A DNA stretch of 64,000 bases from Daucus carota subsp. sativus. Lineage: Eukaryota; Streptophyta; Magnoliopsida; Apiales; Apiaceae. Made by a program: the position numbers and the translations under genes. Positions within the stretch are counted from its first letter, which is position 1; every line of letters starts with the position of its first letter. The notes under the pieces are model-generated. The model made no database searches, was not told the DNA's origin, and worked only from the letters and a program-made list of their open reading frames with translations. Where the stretch lies: the NCBI RefSeq assembly GCF_001625215.2, contig NC_030386.2, forward strand, positions 35,405,296 to 35,469,295, read 5' to 3'. Of the stretch, positions 33,927 through 43,000 are shown in pieces.

Positions 33927-34617
33927 TGATAACGCTGGATCCCGATCCCGTCCTTCCTCCGCCTTGGGTGGTGGTTTTGCGGTGTAGCTGCTGGAAAGGG
34001 TCCTACAAAACAACGCCGGCGGGGGGGTTTGGCCCCAAAGCGCCTCCGGCGTGAGAGTAAGAGTAGGTTTTGGAAGGATAGAGATTAGGACACAAGTTAT
34101 CTATGTGTGTGGAAGGGTGGTGTATGGCTGTTGTGTGGTGGTTGCTGGTGGCTTTAGTGTTTTGTATTTAGCTGAGTGCAGGTGTGTGTAAAAATGAGTG
34201 TAGAGAGAATGAAGTTAACCCTTAAACTCTTGATCCTTGGTCTATTTATAGGCCAGGGATTAGGGTTTAAGGGTGCGTACCTGGATCCTGGTCCTACACG
34301 TGTAGGGGTTTGATCCCCTACACGTGTCCAGGTGTCAGCGTAGAAGTAGTATTTTGGAATGTTCCCTGGCTTGTCTCTATCGCCAGTAGTTGACCGTTAT
34401 GTTTGTCTTTATCGTGTCAGTCTGTGTCTTGTGCAGCAAGTGTCGGCTGGTACATGTGTATCCGGGTGAGTAGCGAGTCTCATGTACCCGGGTAAGCAGT
34501 CATGTCCGGGTTGTATCACCTGTCAAGGCTGGGGATGTCCTGTTGTGTTGGTGGCTACCCGGGCTGGACGTTCCTCTTAAGGGACCCGGGTCCTTTTGCT
34601 CGGGTTATACCCTATCA
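33927..34617 (-). repeat. 3' LTR of the Tat element (691 bp)
   Basis: It begins TGATAACGCTGG and ends ACCCTATCA. It contains GC-rich self-complementary DNA at 34010-34050 (CGCCGGCGG...CCTCCGGCG), a minus-strand TATA (34241-34250), two CACGTG boxes and three CCCGGG sites near the right end. Confidence 0.96.
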
Positions 34618-34635
34618 TTTGCCCCCCACTCCCTT
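34618..34635 (-). other. polypurine tract of the Tat element
   Basis: On the minus strand AAGGGAGTGGGGGGCAAA directly abuts the 3' LTR. Such tracts prime plus-strand DNA synthesis. Confidence 0.85.
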
Positions 34636-35034
34636 ATATAGATTTTCTATGTGAGGGAGTAGAGCGGAGCCTTTGTTCTCGTTTTCGTACCCGGGTGTCT
34701 GTGTAAGGGTAATGGTCTTTGCCCCCCGGCCCGGTGAAGGTGAAATTTTCATGTTTGCCACTTTGATTGTATCCGGGTAACTTGTGTTTGCTCTGCTGCC
34801 CGGATAGACCTGTGTAGGGGCTTTCTTTCGCTTTGGTCGGGGAACGTCACGCCCTGTTCGGTTCTTTGATACCCGGGTTTGGAGGATGTGAAGCGTTTGT
34901 AATATGAAGGGGTTTTAACAGCTGTTTGTTTTGAAAATTGAGCCATCGCGCCTTTTGAGGGGGTGAATTATTACAGCTGTAATAACTTCACTCCCCCCAA
35001 TAGGAAACTGCCACGTCACTCCTGATTTGATGGT

Positions 35035-35208
35035 CTATATAAAAGAGGCTTCTCTTTTACTCTTTGGTTTCTCACTTCGCTTTTATCAGTTTCTCTGTAA
35101 TTTCTTTCACCGTCGCTCGAGAGTTGTGTTTTCTCGGAAGGTTTCACTGGGGTCTCGGAGATCGTTGTCGTTGTCATCGCAGTTTTTGGTCCGTCGCTGG
35201 TTATCACG
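35035..35208 (+). promoter_or_regulatory. TATA box and leader exon of the antisense Tat gene
   Basis: CTATATAAAAG at 35035-35045 is a strong plant TATA box on the plus strand. A T-rich leader of about 140 nt follows and ends at a consensus donor (CACG|GTAAGT, 35208/35209). The matching acceptor CTTTAG is at 35999-36004, 4 nt before the start codon at 36009. The gene thus appears to have its own internal promoter and a 796-bp leader intron. Confidence 0.7.
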
Positions 35209-36008
35209 GTAAGTCCCCTTTTCGTCTTCTTTTTTCTTCTCTCTTTTTTTTTGCATTTCGGAGCTGTTGTATGTACCTTCGTGTTTTCTTCGTTCGTGCT
35301 TTTGTTGATTTCGTGCTTGCGCTTGCCGTGCTTCTTTGTATTCTTCGTCTTGGTATTTCGTTTTTTTGGTAGATTAGATCATACGCTTGCTGGGTTGTTT
35401 GATTTTGGGGTTTTACGGTGTCTCCTGGGTTTTGTGGTTCGAGTGGCTTTTTGTTTGATTGTTTTTGGTTTGAAAATCTGGGTTTTGTTGAATGTTCTTG
35501 ATGGGATATATGTATGTATATGTGTATAGCGGTTAGGGTTTGAAGTTTGATTTATGATTTTGGTTTGAAATGATTTAGAAACTGTTTGTGGCTGTTGGGA
35601 TTCTTGGGGTTTTGACTGAACCCGGGTAGGGATTTCTTACCCGGGTTGGGTAGGCGGCATGAAGATTTTTTTATGTGGGGGGGGAGTACTCGGGTAGAGG
35701 TCTCGTACTCGGGTAGAGGCCTTCTTGTCTCTTGGCACTTGTAAGCCTTCTTATGATGGTGTGGTTATAGGATCGGGATCCGGGTACCATTTCAGTAGCT
35801 AGTGGTCTCCCCACCGCGTAGATTTGAAAATAGGACCCGGGTGTTGTTTTTCAGAATGATGTGTCCGGGTAGTCGTAGTTACATTCTTGTGATTTCCCAA
35901 CTTATTGTCCCTCACATAGATCTAGGGCAGGGTCCGGACCCGTATAAAACTTGTAATAAAACTGGTTGAATTTTGAACTGACCCGGGTTCTTCTTTTCCT
36001 TTAGGTCT

Positions 36009-38593
36009 ATGGTCCGGATCCGTAAGAGGGCCAAGAGAGATATTGTTGCGTTTTCTGGTGTGCCCGGGCAATATTCTAGTGATAGTGAGACCGACGAGTG
36101 CCAGTCACTAGCAGACCGTGCTCGTGAAAAGATGGCTGAGAGGGAGGTGGCTTCATCCGGGGTTGTCTCTGAGTTCCAGAAGGTATCCAAGGCCGAGGGG
36201 AAGCAGGTTATCATGACCCCGGAGGGTATGTGGATGGATACGAAGTCCTACTTCATCACCAAGGCCCCTCTAGCGGATGAGAGGGAGTTTTACCGGGGAA
36301 TCTCGTCTTTTTATAAATTTAAGCACCCCAACGGTCCTCTGGGTGCTTATGATAAGAAGAAGTTCGATGAGGAGTTTAAAACATATGCTGTTGCCCGGGC
36401 TCCGTATCCCGTTAGGAGTTCCTTTAGGGAATTGCCGTGGAAGGTTCAGGATCGATTGATCCGGGTCTCGTTTCAGCTTCCGGATACGGTCGAATGGCGG
36501 TGGCCAGAACCCGAGGAGAGGATCTATCACCGGCCGGCTGACGGGTTTGTTCCAGTGTGGATGGAACACTTGAGATCCGGGTGGAATCCTAGGTGGCATC
36601 TGTTTTTTCGCCATCTATGCAAGTATGAATATAAATGCTCCCCGATGCAGATCACTCCTAACGCGATCAAGTGGATGACGTGGTTTCTTTGTGCTTGTAA
36701 CAAAATGGGGTATCAGCCTACTCTCAAGTTGTTCCATATGCTTTTCCAATTTAAGAAGTCCGGGGAAAAGCCGTTGTATGAGCTCCGGTTCCGGTCCAAG
36801 GAATGTGGTTTGGGACCCGGGTTCCTGAAACCGGTGATGCATCAGACTTCTTTAAAGAATTGGAATCGTGAGATCCTGATGCTGAAGGGTCTTGATATTC
36901 ATTATATGCCGTATCTGGTAACTGATGATAAGTTGGTGAGAACCAATTTCGGTGCCCCGAGTGCCACGGGGAAGTTTCGAGATCAGCTGATGGAGTTTTG
37001 TGGATGTCTCGGGCAGCAACTGACCCGGGATACCTTTATGCAATTCGATAAGTTACATGAATGGGGATGTGAGTTTCCTTTGCTTTTTGTCGTGTAGGAT
37101 GACCCGGGTCTTCTGTTTGCCTTATTGTCTCGTTTCTGTTGTATTTTGTACTTAGAAAATTTCTCGAAGTATATGTAAACGGATGGATCCGGGTAACATT
37201 TACCCGGGTGTTGTATTTGGCACTTATTACTTCTTTCTCTCGTGTTTGTGTGTTTTGATATCTTGCTTGTCTATACTTGTTTATGTGACCCGAGTATTGA
37301 CTTGTGCTTGCAGGTTTGCCGTATTTTGTTAAGGATCCTTGGAAGAAGATGTCTAACGACTCTTTTGCTGTGGCTTTAAGGAACTTGGGGGGAACTCACA
37401 CAATCCCAAAGCCTGCTGCCAAGTCCAAATCTGGGTCAGGGAAAAATGATGAATCCGGGTCCTCCCAGCAAGGAGCGGCTGGTGGAGAGTCAAGTGTTGC
37501 CGTGGAAAAAGTTGCCCTCGGGATGACTGCCGAGGTTCAGGAGTCTGGCAGCCCGGATCTTGTTACCCGGGGGACGAAGAGGAAACAGCCCTCGGCGAGG
37601 AAGGCTCCTGCGAAGATTCCTAAGTCCAAATCCGATCAGGGCAAAGAGATAATGGTGGGGTCCGAGTCTGACTCCGATGAGAGTGAGGATCCGGAGAGGG
37701 AAGATACCCGGGTTGTTCTCGGTGCTGGCAAGTACTCAGCAAGGGAGATAATCAAGTTGATGTCTGGTATCCCAACTGATGAGGATTGGGTGAAGATGGA
37801 TGACACCGGATTGGTTAATACCTTCAGAGAGATTGGGAGTCTTTGGGGCCAGGTAGATTCGATTTTGGCCTTTGTTTCTTTTGTCTTATTCCCAAGTCAA
37901 TATTTTATCTTTTAGGCTGTTAACTTTGTGGGTCCGGGTTTGCAGCTTGGAGCTCGGTTGGCCGGGTTCAACACTATGGCTTTTGAGGTTATCAAGTCGG
38001 AGAGGGACACTGCTGACGCATGCGGCGAGAGGACCCGGAAGGCCGAGTCGAGCTTAGCTCAGGAGAAGTCGGAGAGGGAGAAGCTGGAATCTGAGCTGGA
38101 AAGGCGGGTGAAGGAGGCCGAGACCCGGATGCAGGCCGCGTGGAAGGAGAAAGTGGACGATGCTGAGGCCCGGGCTGTTGATGCCGAAAAGAAAGCGTCC
38201 GGGTTCGAGGAGGAAGTGGGCGTCCTGAAGAGAACCCTAGAGGAGAGGAAAGAGGCTGGGGTTGTCATTGCCGAGTTTCAGAAGTCGACAGCGTATGCCG
38301 ATGCTCTTAATCATGCTGCGGCAGCGGAGGTGGTCCGGTGTTGGCATGTGGCTGAGCGGCATATTAAATCCGATCCGGGGGCTAATCTTCAGAGTTTCAT
38401 AGAGGCGTACCTTGCCGCTAAGGACAACATCAAAGCCGGGAAGGGGGAACCTGAACCTTACGAAGGTCCTTCTCCGAGTTTTATTGTTCCTGCCAACCCG
38501 GGTAACCATGTTGTTCTGACTACTTCGGATGTGCCCGTTGATCCGGGTTCTCAAGCCAACAACTCTTCAGCGAACGATCCTCCTGTCCTCTAG
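36009..38593 (+). CDS. antisense additional gene of the Tat element (putative gypsy-type transposase domain plus coiled coil)
   Basis: Exons 36009-37068, 37314-37852 and 37916-38593 join in phase through GT-AG introns to give 758 residues. Residues about 175-345 (WNPRWHLFFRHLCKYEYKC, ITPNAIKWMTWFLCACNKMG) match the plant family listed in Pfam as 'putative gypsy type transposon' (PF04195, from memory), despite its name not a known transposase. Exon 2 supplies a low-complexity charged linker: a basic KRKQPSARKAPAKIPKSK patch that may act as a nuclear signal, then an acidic SDSDESEDPE run. Exon 3 gives a long coiled coil (about 560-650). The protein runs against gag-pol, and the element carries no stop codons in these exons. 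Function is unknown; a nucleic-acid-binding or Gag-like structural role are options. Confidence 0.82.
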
Positions 38594-38799
38594 CTTTTAT
38601 TTCCTTTGATTCTGAACATGTTGTCCGAAACAATCTTTTGTGACTCTGAATTAGTTTTTGCCGGATTTGAATATTTATCCGAGGTCCGTGTGGACCCGGG
38701 ATGTGGATGCTTGCTTTGCTGCTTTTTATCAAATATTTTCCTGTCATATTTGTTTGTGAATGTTTTGTATGCTTTATGTATTCCAGATTGGCTGTTTGC

Positions 38800-39915
38800 A
38801 ATATTTCTGTACTTAGAAAATTTTCTAAGTAATTGTAACGCAGGTGTGCCCGGGTCAGTCGTACCCCGGGTGGGTTGCTTTTAGGAAACTTTGTACTTAG
38901 AAAATTTTTCTAAGCAGAGATAATTGTAGTTGTGCCCGGGTAGAATGTACCCGGGTTGATTGCTTGAAATGGCCCGGGCAACGTCTACCCGGGTTGATTG
39001 TTTTATCCATGTTTCCACTTAGAATTTTTCTAAGTAATGAAAATAGATGGACCCGGGCAATCGTCTACCCGGATTGATTGCTTTGACATGTTTGCACTAA
39101 GAATTTTTTCCAAGTAAATAAAATAGATGGACCCGGGGAGATCTTTCCCGGGTTGATTGCTTTATATATGTTTGCACTTAGAAATTTTCCTCAGGAAATA
39201 AAATAGATGGACCCGGGCAACATACACCCGGGTTGATTGCTTTAATATGTTTGCACTAAGAAAATCTTCTAAGTAAATAAAATAGATGGACCCGGGGAGA
39301 TCTTTCCCGGGTTGATTGCTTAAATATGTCTGCACTTAGAGTTTTTTCCAAGTAAAATAAAAAAGATGGACCCGGGCGATGCTTACCCGGGTTGATTGCT
39401 TGAATATGTCTGCACTTAGAATTTTTTCCAAGTAAATGAAATGGATGGACCCGGGCGACTTCCACCCGGGTTGATTGCTTTAGTATGTTTGTACTTAGAA
39501 ATTTTTCCAAGTAAATGAAATGGATGGACCCGGGAAACGTCTACCCGGGTTGATTGCTTTAATAAGTTTGTACTTAGAAATTTTTCCAAGTAAATGAAAT
39601 GGATGGACCCGGGCAACCGCTACCCGGGTTGATTGCTTTAGTATGTTTGTACTTAGAAATTTTTCCAAGTAAATGAAATGGATGGACCCGGGAAACGTCT
39701 ACCCGGGTTGATTGCTTTAATAAGTTTGTACTTAGAAATTTTTCCAAGTAAATGAAATGGATGGACCCGGGCAACCGCTACCCGGGTTGATTGCTTTAAT
39801 AAGTTTGTACTTAGAAATTTTCCAAGTTAATGATTGTATAGATGGACCCGGGTATACCATGCCCGGGTAGCTTGCTCGACATGTTTTGGTTGCCTTAGAA
39901 ATTTTCCAAGTAAAT
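38800..39915. repeat. 79-bp minisatellite with ACCCGGGT and palindromic units
   Basis: About 14 units of 78-80 bp. Each has GGACCCGGG, 8-9 variable bases, ACCCGGGTTGATTGCTT, then CTTAGAAATTTTTCCAAGT and ATGAAATGGAT. In the last units (39416-39830) the period doubles to 158 bp because two unit types alternate. The unit carries two fold-back parts: paired ACCCGGG sites, and the ACTTAGAAA...TTTCTAAGT arm, a perfect 20-bp palindrome near 38812. It lies between the 3' ends of gag-pol and the antisense gene. Confidence 0.93.
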
Positions 39916-40050
39916 AGTAACACAGATTCATCAATCAGTAAAAGACTCCATTGATATATTAAACCTATTACACAGCTTTGAGGATGACCAAAAGTACATG
40001 ATTGCTTTTAGGTATATATAGCTGTCTTCTAGGATCCTTCCTTCTTGATT

Positions 40051-43000
40051 TTACTGATAGAACTTCCTCAACCTAAGACCATGCCAGGTGTTGGATACTT
40101 CTGACCCATCCATATGCTCCAATTTGTAGGTGCCCGGCCTTAGGACTTCTCTGACTTTGTAAGGGCCTTCCCACTTAGGCATTAGCTTTCCTGTGTTAGT
40201 TGGATCTGAGGCTTCGGTGTCTCGTAGGACCAGGTCCCCTGCTTGAAAATTTCTAACCCGGGATTTCTTGCTGAAGTGGTCCCGGGTCTTCTCTTTGTAC
40301 TTTTCCATTCTTGCGATTGCCTGATCTCGGACCTCATCTACCAAGTCCAGGTTGACCCGGAGTCCTTCCTCGTTTGCAATTTCGTCGAAGTTGATTACTC
40401 TGTGGGAAGGTGACCCGACTTCGATTGGGAGCATTGCCTCCGTTCCATAGGCCAACTTGAAAGGGGTTTCTCCGGTGCTTGTCCGGGGACTGGTTCGGTA
40501 TGACCAAAGGACATGAGGTAGTTCTTCTGGCCATTTGCTCTTGCTTTCTTCAAGTCTCTTCTCAATTCCTCTCAGGAGGATCCGGTTGGTGACCTCTACC
40601 TGGCCATTTCCTTGAGGATAGGCGACTGAAGACTTCTTGTGCTTGATGCCTCTTTCGGCCAGGTAGCTTTCAAAGTCCGACCCGATGAACTGGGGTCCAT
40701 TATCTGAGACCAGGACTCTTGGTAGCCCGAATCTCATCAGGATGTTGTCCATGAACCGGATGACATCTTGTTGATTGATCGTCCGCATTGCCTTGGCCTC
40801 AACCCACTTGGTCATATAATCAATGGAGACAAGCAAGTATCTGAGGTCTCCTTTAGCCCGGGGGAAGGGTCCCATGATGTCTATCCCCCATACAGCAAAG
40901 GGGATCGGGGATAAGACCGAGGAGGGTAGGACGGGGCTTACCCGGGGCACGTTGCTGAATAGCTGGCAATTTTTGCACTTCTTAACAAACTCGACGGAGT
41001 CTTGATGAATTGTTGGCCAGTAGTAGCCTTGCCGGATGATTTTATAGGCCAGGCTTTTTGCCGACATGTGATCTCCACAGATCCCTTCGTGAACTTCCCT
41101 CAGACAGTATTCGGCTTCCTCCGGACCTATGCATTTCAGGATTGGGGATGAGTAGGTCCGGCGGAAGAGGATCCCGCCTTCTACGAAAAACTTTGCTGCC
41201 TTAGCTTTTAGTCTTTGAGCTTTTCCCTTGTCCTCGGGTAACTCTCCTTTTTCTATGTAGTTGATCAGGGGAGTCATCCAGGTAGGGTCGTTGTTGATTT
41301 CAAAGATTTCTTCCTGCTCTATTGTGGGTTTGTGCAACTCTTCGAAATACACTGAGCTATCCAGGTCTGCTGAATTTTGGACCAACCTGGAGAGGTTGTC
41401 TGCCTCCGCGTTTTCTTCCCTGCTGACTTGCAAGATTTTGTACCCGGGGATCAGGGTAAGGTAGCTTTTCACCAAGGCTTGATACCTGGTCAGAATTGGG
41501 TCTTTGGCGAGGTATTCCCCGTTTGTCTGCCTGACCACAATTTGTGAGTCGCTGTAAATGGTCAGGTTTTGGATAGACAGGGTCCGGACTAATTTCAACC
41601 CTGCTAGAAGAGCTTCGTATTCCGCTTGGTTGTTGGTTGCTGCGAAACCGAAGGAGATTGCTGTTTTGATTGTGAACCCATCCGGGCTTTTCAGGATTAG
41701 CCCGGCTCCTGACCTTTCGGTTGTTGAGGAGCCGTCAACATGGAGTGTCCAAGACCCCGGGTTTGACTCTACCGGGGCTTCTGGTTCAGTTTCCATGGGA
41801 GTTGATTGGTTTTCTGGGAAGTTGCATTCCACCACGAAGTCTGCCAGGACCTGGGCTTTGACCGCTGTCCGGGGTAGGAAGGTTAGGCTGAACTGGCTAA
41901 GTTCAATTGCCCAGTTGACTAGTCTCCCGGAGATGTCTGGCTTGTGAATGATTTTCCTTAGGGGCTGGTCTGTGACAATCCTGATCTCTCTTCCTTGAAA
42001 GTAGTGTCTGAGTTTCCTGGATGCGGTGATCAGTGCAAACGCAAATTTTTCTAAGTTGGGGTATCTGGTCTCCGCATCTTTGAGGACCTGGCTAACATAG
42101 TAGACGGGCTTCTGCTGCCCGGCTTCTTCCCTGATCAAGGCTGCCCCGACGGCAAAGGGACCGGCAGACAGATATAGGTAGAGAGGTTCTCCAGGTAAGG
42201 CTTTTGTCAGGATTGGGGGTTTGGACAGGTATGCTTTGATTTCATCAAGGGCTCTTTGGCAATCCGGGCTCCATTCTACCAATTTCTGGTTTTTTGCCCC
42301 TTTTAACAACTCAAAGAATGGTAGGCATCTTTCGGCGAGTTTGGAGACAAACCTTCGGAGTGCCGCTAAGGACCCTGCTAGCTTTTGGACCTCCCTCTGA
42401 GTCCGGGGTGGTTGCATCTCTTGCACAGCTTTGATCTTCTCCGGGTTGGCCTCGATACCCCGGTTGCTTACCATAAAACCCAAAAACTTTCCAGCCTCTA
42501 CTCCAAAGGTGCACTTGTCCGGGTTGAGCTTTAGCTTAGTCCTTCTCATGTTCTCGAAACATTCTTTTAGATCAGAAATGTGACCCGGGACCGAAGTGGA
42601 TTTGGAGATGATGTCGTCGACGTAGCATTCCAAATTTCTTCCAAGTTGATCTTTGAAAATTTCATTCATGGCTTTTTGGTATGTGGACCCGGCGTTCCTT
42701 AACCCGAAAGGCATCAGTTTGTAGGCATAGACCGCTCGATGGGTTATGAATGCTGTTTTGGCTATGTCTGCTGGGTTCATCTTAACCTGATTGTACCCGG
42801 AGAAGGCGTCCATAAAGCTTAACATCAGGTGTCCTGACGTGGCATCAATGAGCTGATCGATGCTCGGTAGAGGATAAGGGTCCTTGGGGCATGCTGCATT
42901 CAGATCCGTGTAGTCGACACACATCCTCCACTTGCCGTTTGCTTTCTTTACCATGACTACGTTAGCTAGCCACTCCGGGTATTTGATCTCGCAGATGATA

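Noticed and set aside
38800..39915. CRISPR-like regular repeats
   Set aside because: Plant nuclear context, inside an LTR retrotransposon. The 'spacers' are 8-9 bp variations of one unit and there are no cas genes. It is a minisatellite.
39256..39923. Four minus-strand frames of 63-84 residues with near-identical sequences
   Set aside because: They translate the 79-bp minisatellite and shift by one or two repeat periods. No independent evidence for a protein.
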